Below are positions 34,037 to 44,300 of a DNA stretch of 64,000 nt, in pieces. The translations under genes and the position numbers were made by a program. Every line of letters begins with the position of its first letter. Positions within the stretch are counted from its first letter, which is position 1. Source of the DNA: Brevibacterium album DSM 18261 (GTDB taxonomy: Bacteria > Actinomycetota > Actinomycetes > Actinomycetales > Brevibacteriaceae); the NCBI RefSeq assembly GCF_000426445.1, contig NZ_KE384526.1:372001-436000 (forward strand). The letters are read 5' to 3'. The notes under the pieces were generated by a model, which ran no database searches, had not been told where the DNA came from, and saw only the letters and a program-made list of their open reading frames with translations.

Positions 34037-34903
34037 TCATCCGTGCCCGTGGCCGAAGAACCTGCCCCATTCCTTCTCAGCGTCCTCCACCGCACGGCCG
34101 GATGCATCTTCATCGATGCTCTGCAGTTCAGCGACGACGGCATGCACCGCTGAAGTCACAACCGTGAGGGAGGGAGTGAAGCCGACCGCCTCCGTGGGTA
34201 TCCGAACCACCTCGAGACAGCGTTCCTCGATCTCGCGGGGGATGTTCTCGCCGAAGAGGATCACTGAGCGCCCTCGCTCCGCACAGGAGTCGACGATCGC
34301 CTTCGTCTGGCTGTAGACACGCCAGAAGTTGATCACGATCACAAGATCACCCGCCCTCAGATGGGCGATCGCGTTGGAGACCTGAGCAGATTCGACGAGA
34401 GGCCGGACATCGTATCCGTACAGTTCCGCGGAGTGCGACAGCACCTGCCCGATTCCGCTGTAGCTGCCCCGCCCCACCACGAAGGTGCGTTCGCTCTCGG
34501 CTATGTGGCGAGCCACTCGCGCGAGCTTGGCGAAGTCTGCCGAGTTCGCGAACGCACTGAGATTGTCGCGGTCGCGCATGACCCACTCCCTGGCCGGCCT
34601 GGCCTCGGTCCCCTGCCTGTGCGCAGAGATCTCCGCCACGGACAGCGACGAGATGTACACAGCCCTGAGCTCGTCCTGAAAGGACGGCCAGCCCGCGAAG
34701 CCCATGCTCTGCGCCGTTCGCGTGATCGTGCTGATGCTGACCCCGGCCTTCTCCGCCACCACGCCCACTGAACCATAGGACGCGAGTCGAGGGTTCACCG
34801 AGATCGTATGCAGGACGGCCGCGATCTTCTTGGACACCTTCCTGCCCGCGGCAAGTCCCTGCAGCCATCCCTCAACGCCGTGCGCGACCTGCTGATCCTC
34901 CAT
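34037..34903 (-). CDS. RpiR-family (HTH + SIS) transcriptional regulator (second)
   Basis: 288 residues from ATG 34903, which has AGGGTGG before it. HTH_6 lies at about residues 10-85 (RKVSKKIAAVLHTISVNPR; VGVVAEKAGVSISTITRTAQ) and the SIS domain at about 125-250 (RTFVVGRGSYSGIGQVLSH; GDLVIVINFWRVYSQTKAIV). It is unlike the RpiR protein at 23076 outside shared motifs. It is convergent with the small ABM-like gene. It is a good candidate regulator of the ABC-amidohydrolase operon, or of the DUF5058 operon that begins 295 bp away on the other strand. Confidence 0.9.
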   Translation of the reverse strand: MEDQQVAHGVEGWLQGLAAGRKVSKKIAAVLHTISVNPRLASYGSVGVVAEKAGVSISTITRTAQSMGFAGWPSFQDELRAVYISSLSVAEISAHRQGTEARPAREWVMRDRDNLSAFANSADFAKLARVARHIAESERTFVVGRGSYSGIGQVLSHSAELYGYDVRPLVESAQVSNAIAHLRAGDLVIVINFWRVYSQTKAIVDSCAERGRSVILFGENIPREIEERCLEVVRIPTEAVGFTPSLTVVTSAVHAVVAELQSIDEDASGRAVEDAEKEWGRFFGHGHG

Positions 34904-35024
34904 GTCCACCCTGCCTGTCCCTGTCCGCCCGCCGGGCTCTGAGCATCGGGGAACGGAGCCGCACCGCGTCCGATGACCCATACTTACGCTTTGGCGGAGA
35001 CGGGTGTCAAGGGAGGCTCATCGG

Positions 35025-35056
35025 TTCCGTGCCCGTCCGTATGGCACAGCACGGAA
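35025..35056. other. Inverted repeat upstream of the DUF5058 operon
   Basis: TTCCGTGC (35025-35032) and GCACGGAA (35049-35056) are perfect 8-bp complements separated by 16 bp. A TACACT hexamer at 35066-35071 could be a -10 box. The element lies in the 294-bp gap between the divergent RpiR and DUF5058 genes and may be an operator. Nothing else is evident in that gap. Confidence 0.35.
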
Positions 35057-35197
35057 GCACGGGAATACACTGTGCCTCACACCACTGCTCCGGCAGATGA
35101 TGTGCAGTGAGCGGCCCACCGTCCGCGCCCGTATGCCAGCGGGAGGGCGCACGCCAGCCGCCATCGCACCCGTCCACCCGCACCGAAAGGCACGGCT

Positions 35198-35968
35198 TTG
35201 TCCCCTCAGCCCCTCCCTGCCTCGGCATCGCCGCACCGCTCACCGGATCTCCTGGCCTCCACGGACGTCCCGGGCCTCGCGAACACGCCCATCCTCTGGA
35301 TCCTCGCCCTGGCCGTCCTGAGCGTGGTGGGCATCCAGTCCGCAATCTACATGGTCGCGGTCCGCAGGAACGCCGAGGCCGCAGACATGTCCCCGCGCGA
35401 GGTCAACAGAGCCTTCCGCGCCGGCGGCATCGCGGCCATCGGTCCCTCCCTCGCAGTCGTCCTCGTCGCCGTAGCCCTCCTGCCCCTCTTCGGCACTCCC
35501 CCGGTGCTGGTGCGGATCGGCCTGATCGGCTCGGCCGCCACCGAGGTCGCCTCCGCCGAGCTCGCCGCGCAGACGATGGGCTCGGGCCTCAGCGGCGACG
35601 GCTACACCACCGACGTCTTCGTCGTCGCCCTCATGGCGATGAGCCTCTCCGGTGCCGGCTGGATGCTCGCCACCCTCATCCTCACCCCCGTGCTCAAGAC
35701 GGGCTCGGCGAAGCTCCAGAAGGTCAATCCGGCGCTCATGTCCATCGTCCCGGGAGCGGCGCTGCTCGCGGCGTTCGCCGCGCTCGCGATGACGGAGCTG
35801 CCCAAATCGGGAGTGCACGCCGTCGCGGTCGCCGTCTCCGCCGTCATCATGGCGGTCTGCCTCCTGATCGCCAACAGGCTCAGGGCGGCCTGGCTCAAGG
35901 AGTGGGCGCTCGGCTTCGCGATCGTCGGCGCGCTCACCGTCGCATACTTCGTCCACCACGCAGGCTGA
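35198..35968 (+). CDS. DUF5058-family membrane protein
   Basis: 256 residues with about seven hydrophobic segments. The start, LANTPILWILALAVLSVVGIQSAIYMVAV, followed by MSPREVNRAFRAGGIAAIGPS, is characteristic of DUF5058 proteins. The family has no settled function. The start is TTG at 35198 with GAAAGG 8 bp earlier; no ATG fits homology better. A second membrane protein follows 14 bp later, then an M20 amidohydrolase. This arrangement suggests that the two membrane proteins form a carrier for the compound the hydrolase cleaves. Residues that might bind ions, such as the Glu in ATEVASAELAAQ, lie within predicted helices. Confidence 0.8.
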   Translation: MSPQPLPASASPHRSPDLLASTDVPGLANTPILWILALAVLSVVGIQSAIYMVAVRRNAEAADMSPREVNRAFRAGGIAAIGPSLAVVLVAVALLPLFGTPPVLVRIGLIGSAATEVASAELAAQTMGSGLSGDGYTTDVFVVALMAMSLSGAGWMLATLILTPVLKTGSAKLQKVNPALMSIVPGAALLAAFAALAMTELPKSGVHAVAVAVSAVIMAVCLLIANRLRAAWLKEWALGFAIVGALTVAYFVHHAG

Positions 35969-35982
35969 TCGAGGAGCATCCC

Positions 35983-36753
35983 ATGTCAGCGAACTCAGAC
36001 GCCCAGCCCCAGGCGGTCCCCGCACGCCTCGCCGCGATGGACCAGGCCTACACAGTCACCACCAACCGGTGGGGGCGGATCACCATGATCATCAGCCTCC
36101 TGCTGGCGACCTCGGTCCCCTTCTACCTCCTCTTCTTCGGCGGGGTGAGCGTGACGGGAGCGCAGGTGCTCACCGGATTCCTCGCCGTCGCCGCGACCTA
36201 CGGCGTCTTCTGGATCGTAGAGCCGGTCACCTACTACCCCATCCTCGGGCCCGCAGGCATGTACCAGGCGTTCATGATCGGCAACATCTCGAACAAGCTG
36301 CTGCCCTCGGCGATCGTGGCGCAGTCGTCGATCAACGCCAGGCCAGGCACCCGCAAGGCCGAGTTCGCCGCGACCGCGGCCATATGCGGCGCCGCCGCGG
36401 TCCATGTCGTCTCCCTCCTCCTGCTGGTGGGCCTGCTCGGCACATGGCTGGTCTCCATCACGCCGCCGGAGATCACGGAGGTCGCCCGCCTCTACATCCT
36501 CCCCGCGATCCTCGGCGGCATCGTCGTCCAGCTCATCGCCACCCTCAAGCAGATCAAGGCCGCCCTCATCGCGATGGCGATCGCTGCGGCGATGGTGTTC
36601 GGCGTCCTGCCGTTCGTCCCCGCGCTGGCCGGATTCAACACCGGCATCGTGGTGCTGCTGACCATCGTCGTGGTCTGGTTCGCCCGCCCCAGGAGCATGC
36701 GCGGAGCGCGCACCCGCGCCGATGGGGACGAGGAGACCATCGGCATCGCATGA
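35983..36753 (+). CDS. Multi-pass membrane protein, partner of the DUF5058 protein
   Basis: 256 residues with seven or so predicted helices. The central region TYYPILGPAGMYQAFMIGNISNKLLPSAIV is rich in Gly, Pro and polar residues within helices, as seen in transporters, and a soluble tail follows (ARTRADGDEETIGIA). ATG 35983 has GAGGAG upstream; the frame open further left is a shadow of the preceding gene. It is nearly the same size as its DUF5058 neighbour but does not share its sequence. I do not recognise a named family beyond its frequent pairing with DUF5058. A two-subunit transporter is inferred from context. Confidence 0.72.
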   Translation: MSANSDAQPQAVPARLAAMDQAYTVTTNRWGRITMIISLLLATSVPFYLLFFGGVSVTGAQVLTGFLAVAATYGVFWIVEPVTYYPILGPAGMYQAFMIGNISNKLLPSAIVAQSSINARPGTRKAEFAATAAICGAAAVHVVSLLLLVGLLGTWLVSITPPEITEVARLYILPAILGGIVVQLIATLKQIKAALIAMAIAAAMVFGVLPFVPALAGFNTGIVVLLTIVVVWFARPRSMRGARTRADGDEETIGIA

Positions 36754-36844
36754 GAGCCCGCCGGCCGCTGCAGGAGTGCGCCGCGACCGGCCGTCAGAGG
36801 CCCGCAGACAGCCAGACACCCCCGGAGAGAAGGAGCACACAGAC

Positions 36845-38074
36845 ATGACCCTGCCCACCACGATCCTCGACGACCTCGCCGCCGGCATGGACGACCTGGA
36901 GACGCTGTACCGCGAGTTCCACCAGATGCCGGAGCTCTCGATGGAGGAGCATCGGACCGCGGAGAAGATCTCCGAGCACCTCCGCGGCCTCGGCCTCGAG
37001 CCCTTCCTGTGCGGCGGCACAGGTGTCGTGGCAGAGCTGCGGAACGGCGAGGGCCCCGTCGTCGCCTACCGCGCGGACACCGACGGCCTGCCCATCGAGG
37101 AGGACACCGGTCTGCCCTACGCCTCGACGGCCACCGGCGTGCTGCCCGACGGCACGGAGACGAAGGTCATGCACGGCTGCGGCCATGACACGCACATCAG
37201 CACGGGCCTCGAGCTCGCGCGACTGCTCACGGAGCACCGCGATGCCTGGTCCGGAACCGTGGTCTTCCTCTTCCAGCCGGGTGAGGAGACCAGTGCCGGT
37301 GCCGTCGCGATGGTCGAGGACGACCTCTGGGACAGGGTCTCCGTGCCCGAGGTCGCCTACGGCCAGCACGTGTGGCCGGGGGTCGCGGGGACGGTGAACG
37401 TCTCCGTCGGCACTGCGATGGCGATGGCCGATTCGCTGGAGGTGACGGTCCACGGCAGGCAGGCCCACGGTTCGCAGCCCGAGGCCTCGATCGATCCCAT
37501 CGTGCTCGGTGCGCACATGGTGACGCGGCTGCAGACGGTGGTCTCCCGGGAGATCTCCGGATCCGATATGGCGGTGGTCACGGTCGGCACGTTCCATGCC
37601 GGCACCAAGGAGAACATCATCCCGGACCGGGCGGTCTTCAAAATCAACATCCGCACCTTCGAGCCGGCGGTGCGGGACAAGGTCCTCGAAGCGGTGAAGC
37701 GGATCCTCGAGGGCGAGGCCCTCGCCTCCGGCGCGCCTGCGCCCACCGTGAGGGAGATGTACAGGTTCCCCCGCTGCTTCAACGACGAGGCCGAGGCCCG
37801 GAGCCTCATCGGAGCGCTCCGCGCCGAGCTGGGCGAGGATGCCGTGCGCGAGACCCCGCCGGTCACCGGCAGCGAGGACTTCGGCGTCTTCCCCGACTCG
37901 CTCGGCATCCCCGGGGTGTACTGGTTCTTCGGGGGCTACTCGGCCGAGACCGTGGAGAACGGCATCCCGGGCGGAAACCACTCCCCCTTCTTCGGACCCG
38001 ACGATGTGCGCACCTCGCTGACCACCTCCGTCCGCGCCGGCCTGACGGCGATCCTCAGCCGCGTGGGGGTGTGA
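36845..38074 (+). CDS. M20-family amidohydrolase
   Basis: 409 residues. Active-site features: YRADTDGLPIEEDTG (metal Asp region), KVMHGCGHDTHIS (Zn ligands), FQPGEETSAGAV (catalytic Glu pair), and HGRQAHGSQPEASIDP in the lid domain. This is the IAA-amino-acid hydrolase/hippurate hydrolase branch, which cuts N-acyl amino acids. AGAAGGAG precedes ATG 36845; the frame open upstream lacks homology. It shows only family-level resemblance to the M20 protein at 19217. It is the last gene of the DUF5058 operon and is followed by a good terminator, so its likely substrate is whatever the two membrane proteins import. Confidence 0.93.
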   Translation: MTLPTTILDDLAAGMDDLETLYREFHQMPELSMEEHRTAEKISEHLRGLGLEPFLCGGTGVVAELRNGEGPVVAYRADTDGLPIEEDTGLPYASTATGVLPDGTETKVMHGCGHDTHISTGLELARLLTEHRDAWSGTVVFLFQPGEETSAGAVAMVEDDLWDRVSVPEVAYGQHVWPGVAGTVNVSVGTAMAMADSLEVTVHGRQAHGSQPEASIDPIVLGAHMVTRLQTVVSREISGSDMAVVTVGTFHAGTKENIIPDRAVFKINIRTFEPAVRDKVLEAVKRILEGEALASGAPAPTVREMYRFPRCFNDEAEARSLIGALRAELGEDAVRETPPVTGSEDFGVFPDSLGIPGVYWFFGGYSAETVENGIPGGNHSPFFGPDDVRTSLTTSVRAGLTAILSRVGV

Positions 38075-38116
38075 GGCCAGCGCGGGGACCGGCCCTCGCG
38101 CGCTGAAGGACGGCGA

Positions 38117-38155
38117 CGCCGGGGAGAGCTCCGAGTTCTTCCCGGCGCCTGTTTC
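38117..38155 (+). terminator. Rho-independent-type terminator after the DUF5058 operon
   Basis: CGCCGGGGA (38117-38125) pairs with TTCCCGGCG (38139-38147), with one G-T pair, and the partly T-rich CCTGTTTCTG follows. It ends the DUF5058-M20 operon 42 bp after the stop and insulates the helicase gene downstream. Confidence 0.65.
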
Positions 38156-38254
38156 TGTGCGAAGCTCGCCGCCGCGGCACAGACGGATACCCAGCTCTCC
38201 CGCCACTCTGAATCCGCCGTCCTGCCCGAATGTCGGCAAAGCCCGAGATCGCAT

Positions 38255-38305
38255 TAAAGTACCAGCAGAACCACCTTTCCCTTGTTCGACGGAAGGCGAC
38301 CGCAC
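38255..38305 (+). promoter_or_regulatory. Probable promoter and leader of the large helicase gene
   Basis: The A/T-rich GCATTAAAGTA contains TAAAGT (38255-38260), a fair -10 box; the -35 region is weak. A GGAAGG ribosome site at 38291-38296 sits 9 bp before ATG 38306. This fixes that ATG as the start, in preference to the in-frame TTG at 38282. Confidence 0.45.
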
Positions 38306-41300
38306 ATGGCCATCTTGACTCCGGCAGAGCGGATCAACCGAGCCGGCTCACTGGTCGCTGCGGCGATCTCCCCCGCTGTGGCTGTCAATGCGCCCACGCA
38401 GGGTGAAGCCGACTCCTGGCTCCCCCTGTTCGAGGCGGCCGACAAGGTGGACGGCAGATCCGCACGTCCCCGCAGCATGGCCGATGTCAGGGTGTTGCTG
38501 CAGGTGCTCACGAGATACTGGAAGCACTTCCGCCAGCCCACGAAGCCCAGCCAGACTCGCTCTGCGGTCTTCCTGCTGGACACCCTCAACCGGGCCGCGC
38601 ACGTACCGGCCGAGATCACGCTGATACATCTCACCACCTTCCTCGGCACCGCGCACGACCTCGCGAGAAGTCTCGGAGCAGATCCCGCAGTCATCGCGGA
38701 GATCAACAGGCAGCATCTTGACGCGGCCCAGGACCACGTGACTGCGACCGCCGCGGCTGATGGAGCAGATGCTCCTGGGCAGACCCGCCGGCAGGCGGAA
38801 CCGGAGGTCCTCACTGCAACGGCACCACCGTCACCGCAGCCCGAGAGCACCGTCCCGCACTCTGTGACGGCAGCATCCGAGGACAAGCGGGCCGGTCGCC
38901 GGAACAAGGACCGGGAGGAAGAGCTCATCGAGCGGTTCTACCCCTATATCCCCGGGAGCCCGGAGGGGCTGGACTGTTCGGTGATCTCAGCGGGGCACCT
39001 TCACGTGGTCGTGTTCTACCGCCGCGACCTCAATTTCGCGCTCACACACAACCGGGTCAGCGTCTTCGCCGGGATGGGTGCGGTCTGGCTGCCACCGGAA
39101 CCTGAGCCCGAGGGCACCGCTCCGGAACTCAAGGAGCGGACTCGCACGGTCACAGGACTTCGCGCGCAGTTCGGGCCCGGGCTCTCCGCCGAACAGGTCA
39201 CGGGCAGCGGCCCCGCTGAGGCAGGCGCCGGAACTACCGCATGGGAAGGACCGCAGTTCAGCCTCAGCCCCGGCGAGGAATGGCACGCTGAGCCCTCGGA
39301 TCTCGCCTGGAACCTCCCTCCTGCTCAGTTCGCTCGCGTCGAGGAGGCAACCGAGACCAGTATCGAGCTGCACTTCGATCTCGATGGAGCGCCGGTCTCC
39401 CGCTCCATCCCGATCCGAGTCCTCGCCCACGACGAGTGGACGCCCACCGCGGTGCCGGAGATCATCGCCGCCTTCGTCCGCCCGCGGGCCGAGGCCGTCC
39501 GCACTGTCATCTCCACCGCCTCGGATCTTCTCGCAGAGCGCACGGGCAGTCCGTCCATCGTCGGGTACCAGGAGGATTCGGAACGGGTCGTCGAGACTGC
39601 CAGAGCACTCTACGATGCGGTGCGCAGCCTCGAGATCAGGTACTCGGAGCCCCCGGCTTCCTTCGAACGACACGGCCAGAAGATCCGCACCTCCGACACC
39701 GTCGTCCGCGACCGGTTCGGCACCTGTCTCGACACCACGGTGCTCTTCGCCGCTGCGCTCGAGGAGGCGGGTCTCCACGCGTACGTCCTCCTGCTCAAGG
39801 GGCACGCGATGGTCGGGTTCGCTCGCCGGGAGATCACGACGGAGATGGTCGTGTCCGAACCGGGCACGCTCAGCAACCTCTTCGGCAGCAATGTCTTCGT
39901 CCCCATCGAGACGACGGTGTGCACGGCTGGGAGCAGCGCGAGCTTCGATGACGCGGTGCGGGCCGGATTCATACGCTGTGCAGACGGACGCGCGGTGCGG
40001 GCAGCGGTGAGCATCCAGGCCGCGCACAGGAGGATCCGCCCGCTACCGGCCATAGTGGAAGGGAGCGGAGACCGCACCATAGTCGTAGTGGAGAACCGGG
40101 CGGGTCGCGACCGCGTCGTGACGGCGGACCTCCCGCCCGCGGATCGCGTGACCGGTGAGACCAAGCATCTCCTGGGAGAACAGCTCCCCTACCGGGTGCA
40201 GCGGTGGCGATCTGACCTGCTGGACCTATCCTTCCGGAATCCGCTGCTCAGGCTCAGCGACTCCCGCGGTCTCTCCTTCATACTTGCCGATGACGATCTC
40301 GGGCCACTCGAGGACAGGCTCGCAGGGAACCAATCCGTGCCGCTCACTCCGCACGATCACATCGATCCCATCGACCTCCAGCGCGGGCTGAGCTCTGCCG
40401 CGGAGTACGACAGCGTTCAACTCTCCCGACTCTTCCGCGAAGAAGCCCGCACATACGTCCGCGCACATCGATCCAGCACTCTGAACAAGCTCACGCGGCT
40501 GCGGCGTGAGGCCAAGACGATCCGGGAGGACACCGGCGCCAATGCCCTCTATGTGAGCCTGGGTCTCCTCAAGTGGAAGTCCGCGGGCCAAGGCAGCACG
40601 GTGAAGGAGGGGAGGAGCCCTCTGTTCCTCCTTCCCGTCGAGCTCAAGGGGAGCAGAACGCGCCCGTACTCCATCCACATGGAGCCCAACGCGGAGGTGC
40701 AGGCCAACCAGTGCCTCATCGAGAAGCTGCGGCAGGAGTACGGACTCGTGCTGCCGCAGCTGGAGAACCCTCCCGCGGATGACGCAGGGATCGACCTCGC
40801 GCAGGTTTTCCGCGAGCTCAGGGAGTTGTTCCTCGAGAAGGGACTCGATTTCTCCGTGGAGAGCCGCGCCCATCTCGCGATCCTGCAGTTCGCCACCCTC
40901 GACATGTGGCGCGACGTGGGCGAGAACTGGGAGAGCCTGGCGCACAATCCTGTCGTCGGCCACTTCGTCCACCGGCCGAGCGAACTGTTCACTGATGCGG
41001 TGGAGAGCCGACCGCTCAGAGCTGCAGACGAAGCCGATTCCTACCTCCCCGTACCGGCCGATGGCAGTCAGCTGGAAGCCATCAAGGCAGCCTCGGCAGG
41101 AGCCAGCTTCGTCCTTGAGGGGCCTCCCGGGACAGGCAAATCGCAGACGATCACGAACATGATCGCGGACGGGCTCGCGCGGGGCCGCACCATCCTCTTC
41201 GTCGCGGAGAAGCAGGCTGCCCTCTCCGTGGTCCACGACCGTCTGAGAAGGATCGGCCTCGAACCGCTCACGCTCAACGTGCACGGGAAGGACCAGTCGA

Positions 41301-44300
41301 TCAACCTCATCAGAGAGCAGATCAGACAGTCGATCCAGGCCGACCCGAAGGGAAACGCAGCAGCCTTCGACGCACAGCGGGGAATCCTCCGCACCCGCAT
41401 CGAGGATCTCGGAGACTATCCGGCCAGGCTTCACGACGGCGGGACCGGTGCCACGATCTGGGACCGGTACCAGCACTGTCTCCTCCTGGAGCAGAACCGC
41501 CAGGTTCCGGCGGACTGGAATCCCGAAGACGTGCGCGTCGGTGCCGAAACTCTGCAGCTGGGACCACGGGTGCTCCAGAGCCTCGCCAACAGCGTCCACC
41601 ATGCGGCACGTGCGGCGGTCGGAAGCCGCCTGCCGCACGCCTGGAGCTTCATCGGAGACCTGCAGGGCTCCGGATCGCCAGGCGCAGAAGAGCCCACGGA
41701 CGTGCTGCTCACATGCGCACGGGAGGTCACCCGGGCATTGGACGACCTCCCACGCCCGCTGAGCGACCTCCTCGACCGGATGGACGCCGAACAGACGAGC
41801 CGGCTCGAGGCCTGGCTGGCCGATCTGCCGAGCGGGAGAGCCGTGCTGCCGCACAGGCTGGGCGCTCCCCGGATGACCGCAGAGGATCTGCATGCCCGCA
41901 CGGCGCTGCTGGAAGGGTTCCTCCGCAGATGGGCGACCGAAAGCCCCCGCCTGACCCGGGATGCAATGCATGCCGATGTCGACAGGCTGCAGTCTGAGCT
42001 CGACACCGCAGTGGGCGCATCGTTGTTCAGGCGCGGGCGTCTCACACAGAACGCCCTCGGGAAGATCACCGCGCTCGCGAGCGAGGACCATCGCGACTGG
42101 GTCACCCAGGACCCTCAGCGCTTCCTCACACAGCTTCGGACACTCCAGCGGGACCATGCGGAGACACGAGCACGGCTTGCGCATGGGATCGGCGGGCTCG
42201 AGCATGCCGACCTCTTCGATCCGGGCGTCGCCGGCGTCCTCGCGCAGCAGACCCAGGACGCTCGGGACTACGAGGCTCACGCGGCGCTCACACGGGCGTT
42301 CCTGCAGGCGGTACCCGACTCAGGCACGGTCCTCGACGCCCTCGTCCAGGCAGATCCGACCGGCGCACTGCAGGGGCGCCTGGGGCAGTCCGTCGAGCGG
42401 TTCCGCACGGCGTGGACCGGCCTGTGCGAAGCCTCCGGAGCCACTGCTTCCTCGCTCCGCGCGTGGCAGGGAGAACACGCGCTCCTCGCGCGAATCCGCG
42501 AATGCACACCCATCTGGCTCGAGACCGAGGCCGATCAGCGCGCCCGGCACCACTTCCAGCGGCAGGTGGAACTCCATCAGGCTCTCCGCGCCCTCACCGA
42601 CGCGGGTCTGCGCCATGAGGCCGAGGCCATCCATGCGGGACACGGGACCTCCGGCCTCGCCGAGGCCGTCATCCTCGCCGTCGAACGGCAGAATCTGGAG
42701 GCACAGCTGAGAGACAGCCGCTTCGACGTCTTCAGCCCCGAGGACCGTGCCGGCCAGGTCGAACAGTACATCGAGATCTCCCGCGATCTCAAGCTTCGGA
42801 TGCGGAGCGAGCTTCCCGCCAGGCTGATGCATGAACGGCGCACCGCTGCGCGGGTGAGCGTAGGACTGCGCAAGGAGATCGACCGCAAGCGAGGCGGGTC
42901 CATCAGGCAGCTGTTCGAGCACTACGGACAGGAGATCCTCAATCTCACACCCGTTGTGCTCATGAGTCCCGCCTCCGTGGCGCGCTTTCTGCCCGCGGAC
43001 CAGCCTCATTTCGATACCGTCATCTTCGACGAGGCCTCGCAGGTGAAAGTCGCCGATGCGATCGGTGCACTGGGACGTGCGGACGCAGCTGTCATCGTGG
43101 GCGACTCCAAGCAGATGCCGCCCAGCAGCCTGTTCAACGGAGACGGCGGGAGCGCCGAGGACGAGGAACTCGCACCGGCTGCCTCCGAGGACACGGGCGT
43201 CCAGTTCGCTGCGACCGACCAGGAATCAATCCTCTCCGAGGCAGTGAGCTCCGGCCTCCTGCAGCGCTGGCTCTCCTGGCACTACAGGTCGCAGCACGAA
43301 AGCCTCATCAGCTTCTCGAACATGAAGTACTACAGCGGCGAGCTGAACGTGTTCCCGGGCCCGCCGGAGGAGCGGCCCGGTCTGGGCATCCGCGCCGTCT
43401 TCGTCGGCGGCACCTTCGAACGAGGCAGGACCCGCACCAACTCCGAAGAAGCCGAAGCCATCGTCGATGACATCACTAGCCGACTCGCGACAGATCCACA
43501 GGCGTCACTCGGAGTGGTCACCTTCAACATGCAGCAGCGGGATCTCATCCTCGACCGCCTCGAGCAGTCCGGCTCCGCCGCTGTGCAGAGGGCGCTGGAA
43601 CGCGACACGGAGCCCCTCTTCGTCAAGAACCTAGAGAACGTCCAAGGCGATGAGCGCGATGTCATCCTGTTCTCCATCGCCTTCGCCAAGGATCCCGAGA
43701 CCGGGGTGCTCAGCCACAACTTCGGACCGCTCAACGCCAGCGGCGGGGAACGCAGGCTCAATGTCGCGGTCACGCGAGCACGGCGGCAGGTGGTTCTCTT
43801 CACCTCTCTGAGGTCCATTGAGATCGACCCCCGAAAGACTCGCGCAGAGGGTCTGCTGCATCTGAAGGAGTACCTCGCGTACGCAGAGCACGGCACGCTG
43901 CACGCGTCCTCCGGCGCACAGCAGTTCGAGAGCGTCGACCTCTACCGGCGGGAGCTCCTCTCGGCGCTTCGAGCCGAGGGACTCGAAGTGGTGGAGGACA
44001 TCGGCACGTCCAGATTCCGCGTCGATCTGGCAGTCCGAGCCGGAACCGACCTCGGCTGGCTCGCGCTCGTCCTGGACTCTCCGGAGTGGGCGTCCAGACT
44101 CACGACCGCGGACAGGGAGTCCCTGCCCTCGGAGATACTGCAGCGGACACTGGGCTGGCAGGACACCATGCAGGTGTACCTCCCTGCCTGGATCGGCGAT
44201 CCAGGCGCAGTGGTCCGCCAGATCAAGGAAAGAGCGCAGAGCCTGGTGCCCCAACCCAAGCAGGATTCCGCACTCCCTGCCGAGGGTGCTCCCGGTCCCC

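Noticed and set aside
38282..38305. TTG 38282 as start of the giant helicase
   Set aside because: ATG 38306 has GGAAGG at good spacing; the TTG has none and lies upstream of that site.
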